NCBI RefSeq assembly: GCF_002893765.1
Contig: NZ_CP025938.1
Span: forward strand, 1,922,001-1,986,000
Direction of reading: 5' to 3'
Length of the DNA: 64,000 nt
Source of the DNA: Tamlana carrageenivorans
GTDB taxonomy: Bacteria > Bacteroidota > Bacteroidia > Flavobacteriales > Flavobacteriaceae
Positions 54,129 through 63,645 of this stretch are shown here, in pieces. A program made the translations under genes and the position numbers. The notes beneath the pieces were generated by a model. The model did no database searches, was not told where the DNA came from, and saw only the letters and a list, made by a program, of their open reading frames with translations. Position 1 is the stretch's first letter. Each line of letters begins with the position of its first letter.

Positions 54129-56945
54129 ATGGTAAAAAGACTGTTTCAGAAAACCTTTCATATTCGAGAAGGTGAATTTAAGATATCCATGTTCATGCAG
54201 CTGTATATCTTTCTAGTGATTACAGTGCTGCTTTTGGTTAAGCCTACAATAAATGCCTTATTTTTATCCCGTTTAGGTGCCGAAGAATTACCTAAAGCCT
54301 ATCTTTTAGTGGCCTTTACCGCGGTTATAACGGCCTTTTTTTATGATAAATCTTTACAGTTTTTTAGCATAAAAAAAATCGCCATAGTCTCTTTAGTCAG
54401 TTTTAGTTTATGCTTTTTTTTACTAGCCTATATCTTATATAATAATTTAAGTAACGATTTTATTCTATATGCATATTATTTGAGTGTGGCTATTTTTGGT
54501 GTGGTGGTAACCTCTCAATTTTGGATTATCGCCAACATGATATATAACGCTAGGGAGGCTAAACGCTTGTTTGGTTTAATTGGAGCAGGAGCTATTATTG
54601 GTGGTATTGTTGGTGGGTATTTAACAACCATTTTATCTCAAACTTTTGGGAGTATTTATGTCATTCTGTTAGCTTCCATATTGTTGTTGTTTTGTATTCC
54701 TATCATCATGTGGGTATGGAACCATAGATTGCATAATACTACCGATACAGAAACAGGTAAAACTCAAAAACCGACACCAAAAAAACACCATTCTGCATTA
54801 AAACTTATTTCAAGCTCAAAACATTTAACCTATTTGGCTTTAACAGTTGGTGTATCGGTAATCATGGCTAAATTGGTCGATTATCAGTTTAGTGATTTTG
54901 CTCAAATAAAAATATCAGACCCTGATGAGTTAGCGTCGTTTTTCGGCTTTTGGTTCTCTACGTTTAATGTGTTGTCTTTGGTTATTCAACTGTTTTTAAC
55001 CAACCGACTTTTAGCGTGGCTAGGGGTTACCTCTAATTTGTTGTTACTACCCTTGGGGATAGCAGCAGGTTGTTTGTTATTCTTGATCTTTCCTGAATTA
55101 TGGGTACTTATCCTACTAAAAGGTATGGATGGTAGTTTTAAACAGTCTATTAATAAGGCTGCTGTCGAGCTTTCTATTATGCCAATTCCTTATGAAGACA
55201 AAAAACAAGCAAAATCGTTTATTGATGTGGTGGTTGATAGTATCGCTACGGGTATAGCAGGTTGCTTACTTATTTTTATTGTAAAGAAATTAGATTTGCA
55301 TTCGCATTACATCACTGTCATTATTTTATTCTTTTTGTTTGTTTGGATCATTTTGATCTATCAACTAAAAGGAGCTTATTTCGATACCTTCAAAAAGAAT
55401 ATTTTAAGCGCCATAGGGAGTCATGACATAGATGGTTTGCGAAGCACTAAAAAATCGCTTCATGCGTCGGTTATAAAAATCCTAAATAAAGGTACCGATC
55501 AAGAAATCATTTCCTTGTTAGAAAGCCTAGGCGATACCATTGTCGATGTGCATAAGCCTCATATCGTGAAGCTCCTAGATCATCCTTCCAATGAAGTGAA
55601 AGCTGCAGCTATAAAAGAAATTTATTTCTTTAAACATGGCGCTGCCGCGGATAAAGTAGCTCAACTTATTGAAACTAACGATGATGCCGAGGTGGTTTAT
55701 GAAGCCGTGGAATACCTTTTGTTGCATAACCATATTGATGAAGATAAGCTGTTCAAGAAATATTTGGATCATAAGAAACCATATATAGCAGATGCTGCTT
55801 TATTATGTTTGGCGGAATTAGCGATTGACAATAAGAAATTGGTTAAAAATTATAATTTGTTTGAACGTATTGATAAACGAATTATCGCCATTAAAAATCC
55901 TGATATAGAACATAGTCAAGAAGAAATTGCCGGATTTTTAGTCACCTTAGGTTATGCTCGTAACCCCAAGTTTTTTGATTTTATTACTGACTATTTAAAG
56001 TCGGATAACTATTATTTGTTGAAGCATGCTGTTAAGGGAGCTGGGGTATCACTGTATAAACCTTTTATAGGAACTCTTTTAGATTTATTGAAAATTGATG
56101 CCATTAGGCCGGCTGTAGTTACCGCATTAAAAAACTTTGGAAATGATGTGCCTAAATATATAATAGAACACGATGTATATAATTCTTTCGATATTAATAT
56201 AAGAAAGCATTTTCCTAAAGCTATTGCTTCTATTAGAACACAAGACTCTTTAAAAGTTTTAATGCGATTAGCGCTTTCTAGTGATCCATTTATTAGACAT
56301 GAAGCAGCTAAAACTATGGTTGATTTGCATTTTAAAGAGGGGGGTATTAAAATAGATAAAGAGCGTGTTACTCAAACGGTACTTAGTGAGTGTGGGTATT
56401 ACCTAGAACATTTGGCTATTGTAAATATACTTCAGGAGTCTACTTTAGTGTCAGATCCTAATAATGCCGAATTAGAAATTAGTCTAGAACAGCTAATTGG
56501 CTTATTACGTCTGGAATTAGACTGTAGTATGAATGTGGTTTTCGAAGTGCTAGCTTTAGTACTAAGTGAAGACGATATGGAAATCGCTTATTTCGGTTTA
56601 AGAGATGAATCGGAAAGTGTTAAAGTGAATTCTATTGAATTTTTAGACAACTTACTAAGCATTGGTTTGAAGTCTGATTTAATGCCCATAATAGAGTATC
56701 ATTTTATACAAGAACAAGAAATCAATGCTCTTGCTGAGGTAACAGAAGCCCTAGGAAGTGCTACAAACTGTATCAATAAGCTATTAAAGGATGGTACCAT
56801 TGACGTGAAAAAGGCGGTGTTAAATTTGGTGGTTCATCTAGATGATATTAAGCCATTTAAAAACGCCTTAAAACAATTAACCCATCATAAAGATGACGTT
56901 ATTTGTTCTAAGGCGTTGCAGATTTTAGAAGCCAATAAGTCTTAA
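54129..56945 (+). CDS. Npt-type nucleotide transporter-like protein with HEAT-like C-terminal half
   Basis: 938 aa. Residues about 20-415 contain about twelve membrane helices with features of the ATP/ADP translocase-like (Npt/NTT) group: VKPTINALFLSRLGAEELPKAY, FWIIANMIYNAREAKRLF and LKGMDGSFKQSINKAAVELS. Residues about 430-938 are repeated helix pairs of HEAT type (HPSNEVKAAAIKEIYFF, SDPFIRHEAAKTMVDL). True NTT carriers exchange ATP and ADP; activity here is not proven. It is probably in the inner membrane with the repeats in the cytoplasm. It is co-transcribed with the serine hydrolase. Confidence 0.8.
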   Translation: MVKRLFQKTFHIREGEFKISMFMQLYIFLVITVLLLVKPTINALFLSRLGAEELPKAYLLVAFTAVITAFFYDKSLQFFSIKKIAIVSLVSFSLCFFLLAYILYNNLSNDFILYAYYLSVAIFGVVVTSQFWIIANMIYNAREAKRLFGLIGAGAIIGGIVGGYLTTILSQTFGSIYVILLASILLLFCIPIIMWVWNHRLHNTTDTETGKTQKPTPKKHHSALKLISSSKHLTYLALTVGVSVIMAKLVDYQFSDFAQIKISDPDELASFFGFWFSTFNVLSLVIQLFLTNRLLAWLGVTSNLLLLPLGIAAGCLLFLIFPELWVLILLKGMDGSFKQSINKAAVELSIMPIPYEDKKQAKSFIDVVVDSIATGIAGCLLIFIVKKLDLHSHYITVIILFFLFVWIILIYQLKGAYFDTFKKNILSAIGSHDIDGLRSTKKSLHASVIKILNKGTDQEIISLLESLGDTIVDVHKPHIVKLLDHPSNEVKAAAIKEIYFFKHGAAADKVAQLIETNDDAEVVYEAVEYLLLHNHIDEDKLFKKYLDHKKPYIADAALLCLAELAIDNKKLVKNYNLFERIDKRIIAIKNPDIEHSQEEIAGFLVTLGYARNPKFFDFITDYLKSDNYYLLKHAVKGAGVSLYKPFIGTLLDLLKIDAIRPAVVTALKNFGNDVPKYIIEHDVYNSFDINIRKHFPKAIASIRTQDSLKVLMRLALSSDPFIRHEAAKTMVDLHFKEGGIKIDKERVTQTVLSECGYYLEHLAIVNILQESTLVSDPNNAELEISLEQLIGLLRLELDCSMNVVFEVLALVLSEDDMEIAYFGLRDESESVKVNSIEFLDNLLSIGLKSDLMPIIEYHFIQEQEINALAEVTEALGSATNCINKLLKDGTIDVKKAVLNLVVHLDDIKPFKNALKQLTHHKDDVICSKALQILEANKS

Positions 56946-57068
56946 TCTAACTTAAGTTATAACTCAAGGCTGATAACTTGGTTTTTTATTATATTTTTCT
57001 GTTAGTATGAGCATCGAAGGTTTTAGTTTGCAATCTCTACTAATCTTGTAAAACAGGCTATGGCGAGA

Positions 57069-58316
57069 TTAAACCTCAGGGTTTATAATCTCGTCAATTT
57101 TATTAGCTAAATTAAGGTGTTCCCAAGCCGAATTTTTATTTAAAACATTGGTCATTAAACAAACCATATACTTTTTGCCATTAGGATGTTCTACTATAAT
57201 TACAGAATTCATATAGTTAAAAACATTCCCTTGGTAGTCGCCACAACTTGGGTTTTTTACACGATCACATTTATAAAAACTTCCGGATTTAAAATAAACA
57301 GCGGCATCCTTTAATCTTGGTGATTGCGCATATCTAATACGTCTATCGGTAAGGTAAATAAGGCGTTTCATTTCTAAACTACTTTCCTTGTCGTGGATGT
57401 TACCTTGTTCTAATAGGACTAAAAATTTCATTAGTCCTTTAGGTGTAGCACTGCTGCCGTCTTTGCGGCCTACATATTTTGCCGATGCGTGTGTAAACAT
57501 ACCTCCTAATCGCCATTCGTTTTCAGAGATCCCAATGTCTCTTAAAGGTTGGTTTATTACACGGTGAGCGCGGTTTGTGAGTGTGTCATGACGGTTTTCT
57601 TTAAAGTAGTTTAAAGCTTCTTCATCGGTAAGTTTGGGGTAGTCTTTTCCAAAATGATTCATAAGCATTACCTCTCTAAAAACTACCGTAGCCGCGCCGT
57701 TATTACTTACAGAAACCATGTGATCTAGCCATTCGTATAATGAAAATACATCACTAGCAACTACTTTACGTTTTACCTGATGGTCTTTTTCAATATCATA
57801 AACCGGAATGGTATGGTGGTCTCCAGTTCCAAAAATTCCCGAAGCCACACGTTTATCACGCATCAAAGCGGTTCTTTTATCCCATGAGTCTGGATATAAT
57901 TTTTTTAATTCTGAAAAGAATGCATTTAAAACAACAAGTTTGCCCACACTTCCTGGCTGATAGCCACGGTTCTCGTTGTATGCGGCGTATTTAAGATTGC
58001 TCGGATCTGTCATGTCTAAAGCGGTAAGGGAGTAATTACCGTGAGGAATCACTTTTTTTATTTCATTCGAAAACGCCTTATCTTCAACAAGCATATCTTC
58101 TGCAGACTCGCCGTTACAGGATACCAAATTGAGTTTAATATCTTCAAGTTTTAAAAGCGCTCCTTTAGGAATTCGGCTATAGCCTTTTTCACTGTTTACG
58201 GCTTTTTGCACATAGAGTAATCGGGCTATTCCTGTCGATTCGTAACCGTCAATTGGGTAAATTAGGCTTAAAAAACCAAGAGATACGCCAAGGCCTAAAA
58301 ATAAAAGTTTTTGCAT
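57069..58316 (-). CDS. Exported class-A beta-lactamase-like serine hydrolase (long)
   Basis: 415 aa from ATG 58316 (MQKLLFLGLGVSLGF), with a hydrophobic leader. Catalytic-type motifs: Ser123-VGK126 (in QPGSVGKLVV), SNN at 204-206 and KSGS near 343-346. It differs from the shorter one at 53203 by long insertions, and Cys residues near the end may form a disulfide. It starts 4 bases after the dikinase-like gene stop, so it is made from the same mRNA. Substrate unknown. Confidence 0.83.
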   Translation of the reverse strand: MQKLLFLGLGVSLGFLSLIYPIDGYESTGIARLLYVQKAVNSEKGYSRIPKGALLKLEDIKLNLVSCNGESAEDMLVEDKAFSNEIKKVIPHGNYSLTALDMTDPSNLKYAAYNENRGYQPGSVGKLVVLNAFFSELKKLYPDSWDKRTALMRDKRVASGIFGTGDHHTIPVYDIEKDHQVKRKVVASDVFSLYEWLDHMVSVSNNGAATVVFREVMLMNHFGKDYPKLTDEEALNYFKENRHDTLTNRAHRVINQPLRDIGISENEWRLGGMFTHASAKYVGRKDGSSATPKGLMKFLVLLEQGNIHDKESSLEMKRLIYLTDRRIRYAQSPRLKDAAVYFKSGSFYKCDRVKNPSCGDYQGNVFNYMNSVIIVEHPNGKKYMVCLMTNVLNKNSAWEHLNLANKIDEIINPEV

Positions 58317-58320
58317 GGTG

Positions 58321-61242
58321 TTAAATTTTTGAATTGAGATCAATGTGTTGTTTGTAATCAATTTTTGGTGTAATTGATTTTAGGTATTCAGAACTAGATG
58401 CTTTTTTATTCTCAACAAATGGTCGTATTTGAAATAACCAAAGTTTATCATCTTTGAATCCCATTTCCATATCGTACGGACCTCTATAGTCCGAGCCAGT
58501 TTGTTCAGGCATTTTTTCACGAACCTGAGCCACCATGTCTCTTACAGACTGCATGTTTTTCTCAGATAAGATAGGCGCTTCAAATGTGGTGTATTCACGT
58601 TTGGTACCGCCTGTTTTTGGTAAGCTTAAAAAACTTGGTTCCCTTGAAGGGGATAATAATTGGTTCGAATGACTGGCAACCATTCTTGTTTCTGCCGATT
58701 GCCCATCTACAGCACCACCAGCACCTTTACTAAAGGCTATGGTTAAATCATCTTTACCACCAGCATTAATTCCAGTTGTTACTACTACGCCAGAATAATC
58801 TACGTTTACACCTGGGATAACAAGAATTGAAGGGAAAACATATTCTGGGTTAAGTAAATATTTTTGACGCCATTTTAAGCTTCTTTCCATATATGGTGAT
58901 GCCCAAACTTGTTTAATGCCATCAATAATGTTCTTTTCAGAAAGGACATTAAATAAGGTTAAGTTGAGTCCAGCACCGGTAAACTCTTTTAAGTCTTCCA
59001 TGTTGGTGTCACTTCGTAAAAAAACAGGAGTTTCTCCAATAGGCTTGTTGAAGGCTTTTTTGAAATGCTCACGTAACTGGGCAATAAAATCACGGTTTAA
59101 ATCCATGTTAATAATAGCTGTTCTTAAAACACTTAGGCGACTAAACTGATAAGCTTCCACTTCATTTTCAGTTTTATTAGCCTTTTTCATGTTTTCACAT
59201 TCTTGATACGTTTGTTTTAAATATTCCCAATAGGTCATATTTTGTCCCTTCATAGGGTTGTCAAGATGTTTTCTGAAAATTCCAAAAGGAATTACAAAAC
59301 CTTCAACAACGTGATCAGGAAACATGTGTTTTAATTGTGATAAATTAGCTGCTTTTGGTCCGCAAAGTTTTCCTGAATCGGAAGCATCCACCTCGCGCAT
59401 ATTTAAAATATCGGTTTGATCTAGTTGAATGCGATTTACAGGAACTGTAATTTTATTAGTGCTGCGCTCCACTTTACTGAAAAGGGCTTTTTCTTCGGAA
59501 GTCATTTGTTTTTCCGTTTTTAAAAGCACATTCCCTTTTGTAGAAACAGCATAGAATACTTTTTTACCATTGTATTTAGCTAAATCATCTAGGTTACCCT
59601 GCGAAAGTGCTGCATTAGGAACCCCTAGGTTTCTTGCAAGTAACTGTACGTGTGAAACCAAGTTGCCTTCAGAAACTGTCATGATACCAGCTACAGGTTT
59701 TAAGCCTGAAGGCGGTCTGTTAAATACATAAATTTTATCTTTAGAAAAGTCGATGTTTTCAATAGATCCTTCTACCACTACCAATTCACCATAAGCATAA
59801 CCAGGGTTTAATCCTCTAATGGTAGCAGGTTTAGAAACACCAATCACTTCATTTTTAATGGATGATTTTTCAGAGATATATTTACCTAAAATAGCCACGC
59901 TATTTCCTAAATCTAAGGCTATAGAAGAACGAATTCTATCATCAATAAAACCATAAGCTTTAGGCTCAAACTGCGAGTAAGTTTCAACAGTTTCACTATA
60001 AACAGCTTTTACCATACCAGCACTCCATTCTACAATACTTCTAGAGGTTCCTAAAACATCATTTAACTCGGCGATGGTTAAGTGGTTTTTGTCTTTGTAT
60101 AACGTTAAATTGTGATTGGCTTTGTCGTATTCCCAAGGTTCAATAAGTCCAGTTGCAGCGGCGATGTAGCTTAAGTAATCTATTTTTTCAAGCATGTCAC
60201 TTAGGTGGCTTGGTTGCCATTCTTGTGAAGTTTGGAAAACTGTTTTTTCAATTTTATTAGAAATATCTAAGGCATAAAGTTTGTCTTTGGCTGAACTTAA
60301 TGCATCAAAGTGTTTTCTAATATACATCAATACAGAGCCTAATGCAGAAATTTGATCTTTAGCAGAAGCGTTTTCGCTGTAAGCATTCAATAACTCCGTA
60401 ATTTTAGATTTATGTGTTGAAGAAAGTTTATTTGTTAGGTTTTTAATGTCCTTGATATCAAGAGGTTTGTAGTAATCCTCCATGGTGTTTATCAACGTAT
60501 TGAACTCCTTTTTTTGGTTTGCAGAAAGTGTCGAACTGTGTTTAGATACATAGTCTTTTACTGAAGCGATATCTCTTTTTTCTGGATTCCCATGAATTTT
60601 AATTCTAAGCTTCATAAACGAAGGTACCTCGTTACCTAGAACTTTTGATTCGCTACGCATTTTTTGAGCCAAATTGGTGTCTCCTGAATGCGGAATATCT
60701 GTTAAAGACTGCTTTAATAATAAGAAATGTCCTTTGGTGCGTTGGTTGCTTTTTAATAACCATTCGTAAAACTCCAAGCCCCAATTCTGTTCGTCTTCCG
60801 ATTGCATAGCCCCGCGATAAAATTGTCCGCGTCTGTAAATCCAACCGTCATCTGCATTCTGCAAAAATTTTACAAGTTGGTATTGCTTTAATCGGCTATT
60901 GTTGTGTGCTTCATCCCAAAAGGCTTCGTTTTCATTTTGAGCAAGAATATTGGAAAAATATATATGATGATCGTTGCCTAGTTTTTCAACTTCAGTTTTA
61001 AGGCTGGCATGTTGAATACCTCCAATATTATCTGGACAAGGATCTTTAGGTTCGCGCATCGTGCCATCGTCGCAATACCATTTTATGCGGTGGTATGGCC
61101 CTCTAACATCTTTTTTGTAAGCTTCAATTTGAGATTTAATTTTTTCAATTGGTAAGTCCTGAGCAGTTACAAGCGAACTAAGTCCAAGACAACCCAATAC
61201 CATGAGTTTGGTTGTTAACTTCTGGAAGGTTGGTAATTTCAT
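58321..61242 (-). CDS. Exported glucan-water-dikinase-like PEP/pyruvate-binding protein
   Basis: 973 aa. A clear signal peptide (residues 1-28, ending SSLVTAQ). Residues 29-470 are helical with no known domain. Residues about 475-590 are a phosphohistidine domain with His531 in GNLVSHVQLLARN, much like the SHVxxRARN motif of plant glucan water dikinase. Residues about 635-945 are an ATP-grasp/PPDK nucleotide-binding domain (LCGPKAANLSQL, FLRSDTNMEDLKEFTGAGL, KLWLFQIRPF). Domain order is that of GWD and not of PEP synthase. The location outside the cytoplasm is odd for an ATP user. Confidence 0.82.
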   Translation of the reverse strand: MKLPTFQKLTTKLMVLGCLGLSSLVTAQDLPIEKIKSQIEAYKKDVRGPYHRIKWYCDDGTMREPKDPCPDNIGGIQHASLKTEVEKLGNDHHIYFSNILAQNENEAFWDEAHNNSRLKQYQLVKFLQNADDGWIYRRGQFYRGAMQSEDEQNWGLEFYEWLLKSNQRTKGHFLLLKQSLTDIPHSGDTNLAQKMRSESKVLGNEVPSFMKLRIKIHGNPEKRDIASVKDYVSKHSSTLSANQKKEFNTLINTMEDYYKPLDIKDIKNLTNKLSSTHKSKITELLNAYSENASAKDQISALGSVLMYIRKHFDALSSAKDKLYALDISNKIEKTVFQTSQEWQPSHLSDMLEKIDYLSYIAAATGLIEPWEYDKANHNLTLYKDKNHLTIAELNDVLGTSRSIVEWSAGMVKAVYSETVETYSQFEPKAYGFIDDRIRSSIALDLGNSVAILGKYISEKSSIKNEVIGVSKPATIRGLNPGYAYGELVVVEGSIENIDFSKDKIYVFNRPPSGLKPVAGIMTVSEGNLVSHVQLLARNLGVPNAALSQGNLDDLAKYNGKKVFYAVSTKGNVLLKTEKQMTSEEKALFSKVERSTNKITVPVNRIQLDQTDILNMREVDASDSGKLCGPKAANLSQLKHMFPDHVVEGFVIPFGIFRKHLDNPMKGQNMTYWEYLKQTYQECENMKKANKTENEVEAYQFSRLSVLRTAIINMDLNRDFIAQLREHFKKAFNKPIGETPVFLRSDTNMEDLKEFTGAGLNLTLFNVLSEKNIIDGIKQVWASPYMERSLKWRQKYLLNPEYVFPSILVIPGVNVDYSGVVVTTGINAGGKDDLTIAFSKGAGGAVDGQSAETRMVASHSNQLLSPSREPSFLSLPKTGGTKREYTTFEAPILSEKNMQSVRDMVAQVREKMPEQTGSDYRGPYDMEMGFKDDKLWLFQIRPFVENKKASSSEYLKSITPKIDYKQHIDLNSKI

Positions 61243-61383
61243 ATACGAATAAGGGAGTTTATGTTAGTTAAATTAATTTATAATTAAATAAAGATATAAA
61301 TTTTACAGCACAGAATACATGTAAACATATCACTATTTGCGAATTAGCCTAAGTTTTTGTTTTAATAAGTGAGCTTTACTGTT

Positions 61384-61992
61384 TTACTTTTCTGAATAAA
61401 GCAGCTTTAAAAGGTGCTGATGCGGTTTTAAGTCCTCGAAAGTGTCAATATCGTTTAAAGTTTCTAGTTTTGAGAACGGTATACATTTTTGTGTTAGCTC
61501 TTCTAAAGTTACTTCAAGTAGCTGGGTTTGACTCCAAGGTTTGTTTTCGAAGATGCTATTATGCATTTGACTCAAACCAATAAGGTAATACCCGCCATCT
61601 TGAGCGGGTCCGAAAACAACTTCAGTTTTTTTGAGTTTTTCTATAGCGTTGTTAAGGTGCTCTTTTGTTAAACTTGGCAAATCCGAACCAATTAAAACCA
61701 CAGGTTGGTAACCCTGTTTGAAGGCATTTTCGAAAGCATTTTTCATACGATCGCCTAAGTCTTTGCCCTGTTGCGTGGTTTTGTGGGCGTCTTTCCAAAG
61801 ACTGTTATCTATAGTTTCAGAATACTGTATTGATACATCGGCCATAATATTTTTAGTGGCCTTTTCTGTAATTGTTAGTAAAGCTTGGTAAATCTTAGCA
61901 GCCTTCTCATTTCCGATAGTTTTGGCTAATCGTGTTTTAACTTTTCCTGGTTTTACATTTTTAACAAAAACAATAACGAGTGCTTTATTCAT
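61384..61992 (-). CDS. Arsenosugar-associated glycosyltransferase/nucleotidyltransferase, TIGR04282 (DUF2064)
   Basis: 202 aa from ATG 61992 (MNKALVIVFVKNVKPGKVKTR). Features: GKVKTRLAKTIG (nucleotide-binding loop), VVLIGSDLPSLT and VFGPAQDGGYYLIGL, as in the CofC/MobA-like DUF2064 family. The TIGR04282 branch occurs in arsenosugar clusters and probably activates or transfers the sugar part. Its start overlaps the rhodanese gene by 8 bases. Confidence 0.86.
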   Translation of the reverse strand: MNKALVIVFVKNVKPGKVKTRLAKTIGNEKAAKIYQALLTITEKATKNIMADVSIQYSETIDNSLWKDAHKTTQQGKDLGDRMKNAFENAFKQGYQPVVLIGSDLPSLTKEHLNNAIEKLKKTEVVFGPAQDGGYYLIGLSQMHNSIFENKPWSQTQLLEVTLEELTQKCIPFSKLETLNDIDTFEDLKPHQHLLKLLYSEK

Positions 61993-62482
61993 AAACTTTA
62001 ATGCCATTTTTTAACCATTTGCTCCATGATTTTGAAAACGCATGAATGCTATCGGTTTTTTTATTTTGGTTATTATATACTGGCAAGTTGTTGTTTTTCC
62101 ACTGAAAAATACCGCCGTAAAGATTATTGACATGAATGTATCCGGCCTGTTTAAGCTTGTTGGCTATTTTTTCCGAACGCATTCCTAAAGAGCAATATAC
62201 TACTAATTCTGTGTCTTTGTCTGGGATTTTTTGTATCACAGAATCTAGACTAAAAGAATGATAGCCAATAAATATAGCGTTTTCAAGGTGGCTAACTTGG
62301 TACTCTTTTGGTGTTCTGGAATCTAAAAGCACAAACTTATTGTAATGCTTGGCAAGCGAATCAACATATAAATACGGGATGGTGTTTTGATGGTATTTCT
62401 CTAAAAGTTTTTCTAGGGTTTTTTGACCATAAAGAGGTAAGCAGCTAAAAAAACCTACGAAAAAAATGATGGGTAATTTCAT
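61985..62482 (-). CDS. Exported rhodanese-like protein
   Basis: 165 aa with a signal peptide (MKLPIIFFVGFFSCLPLYGQ). The rhodanese domain follows, with FVLLDSRTPKEYQVSHLENA and the active-site loop VVYCSLGMRSEKIA that carries the sulfur-accepting Cys. It would bind or move sulfane sulfur in the periplasm. The role in arsenic metabolism is unknown; thio-arsenic chemistry is conceivable. It lies 41 bases downstream of arsS. Confidence 0.88.
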   Translation of the reverse strand: MKLPIIFFVGFFSCLPLYGQKTLEKLLEKYHQNTIPYLYVDSLAKHYNKFVLLDSRTPKEYQVSHLENAIFIGYHSFSLDSVIQKIPDKDTELVVYCSLGMRSEKIANKLKQAGYIHVNNLYGGIFQWKNNNLPVYNNQNKKTDSIHAFSKSWSKWLKNGIKVYE

Positions 62483-62523
62483 GTGTATGAGACTTGTGTT
62501 TTAGTTGCTTTTTCCACAGAAAT

Positions 62524-63579
62524 TTAAGTAACCACACCTTGGCAACTGCTTCCTGCTCCAGCTGTACAACCATAACAATGTTGGGAAATCGTAATATGTC
62601 TCCCTTCTAACAAGTTTTCATTATAGTCGGAAATATGCTTCACAGGGCTATTCACTGGAAGCTCCAGCATTTGGTTAAAATCGCAATCATATAAAACCCC
62701 GTCCCAACTAACAGAAATTGTGTTGGTACACATAACGCTTTTAACGGCTAATGGGTTATAGGCTTCTACTAAGGCGTACATGTAATCTTCATAGTTTTCA
62801 GAAGCAACTAGGTAATCTAAAAACCTTGAAATAGGAAGATTTGTAATGGCAAATAGGTGATGAAATTCGATGTTAAAATCTTCTTTTAAAGCCTTTTTGA
62901 AATCTTTTTCCAACGACGCTTGATCACCTGGTAAAAACGCGCCTGATGGATTGTAAACCAAATCTAATTTTAGTTCACTGTTAGGTATACCATAACCTAT
63001 AGCGTTGAGGTCTTTTAAGGCCTGAATGGATTTATCAAAAACCCCATCACCGCGTTGTTTGTCTGTTTTTCCTCGTGTCCAGTGCGGCATCGAACTTACC
63101 ACGTGTACCTTATGTTTTTTAAAAAATAGAGGCAGGTCGTGGTATTTTTTATTGGCACGAATAATGGTTAGGTTGGAACGCACAATAAAATCTTGGATGC
63201 CTGCTTTGGTAGCTTCTTCTACAAACCATCTAAAATTCGGATTCATTTCTGGAGCGCCACCAGTAAGATCTAAAGTATGAGCCCCCGTTTTTTTTATAAC
63301 ATCCAAACACTGTTGCATGGTGTCGCGGGTCATGATTTCCTTGCGGTCTGGACCCGCATCAACATGGCAATGTGCGCAAACTTGGTTGCACATATAGCCT
63401 AAATTAATTTGTAGAATTTCTAGTTTTTTTGCTTTTAGAGGATATTGTTGTGTTTCCGAAATTTTAGCCTTAAAGGTAGGTAGTTCACCATTTTGGAAAA
63501 TTCCGTTAGACAGAATCTTAAGCTGTGCTTCACTTTGCTTTAAAGCGCTTTCTCTTTTGTTTAAAGACTGTATAGGCAT
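62524..63579 (-). CDS. arsS: Arsenosugar biosynthesis radical SAM protein
   Basis: 351 aa. The radical SAM cluster motif is CNQVCAHCHVD, followed by DLTGGAPEMNP. The C-terminus carries further Cys: LYDCDFNQM and HCYGCTAGAGSSCQG, probably for an auxiliary cluster. Some family members have selenocysteine in the last motif; this one has Cys there and ends normally with ACTTAA. It is thought to join a 5'-deoxyadenosyl group to methylated arsenic. The phosphorylase and arsM in the same cluster act after and before it. Confidence 0.9.
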   Translation of the reverse strand: MPIQSLNKRESALKQSEAQLKILSNGIFQNGELPTFKAKISETQQYPLKAKKLEILQINLGYMCNQVCAHCHVDAGPDRKEIMTRDTMQQCLDVIKKTGAHTLDLTGGAPEMNPNFRWFVEEATKAGIQDFIVRSNLTIIRANKKYHDLPLFFKKHKVHVVSSMPHWTRGKTDKQRGDGVFDKSIQALKDLNAIGYGIPNSELKLDLVYNPSGAFLPGDQASLEKDFKKALKEDFNIEFHHLFAITNLPISRFLDYLVASENYEDYMYALVEAYNPLAVKSVMCTNTISVSWDGVLYDCDFNQMLELPVNSPVKHISDYNENLLEGRHITISQHCYGCTAGAGSSCQGVVT

Positions 63580-63645
63580 TGATGTGTTTAATTTTTAGCG
63601 TCGGTTATAAAAAGGCATTGAAATAAAAGTAGTTTGCTAATCAAA

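Noticed and set aside
57069..58316. Antibiotic resistance beta-lactamase
   Set aside because: Motifs fit the wider serine hydrolase/PBP group, but insertions and context do not match known resistance enzymes.
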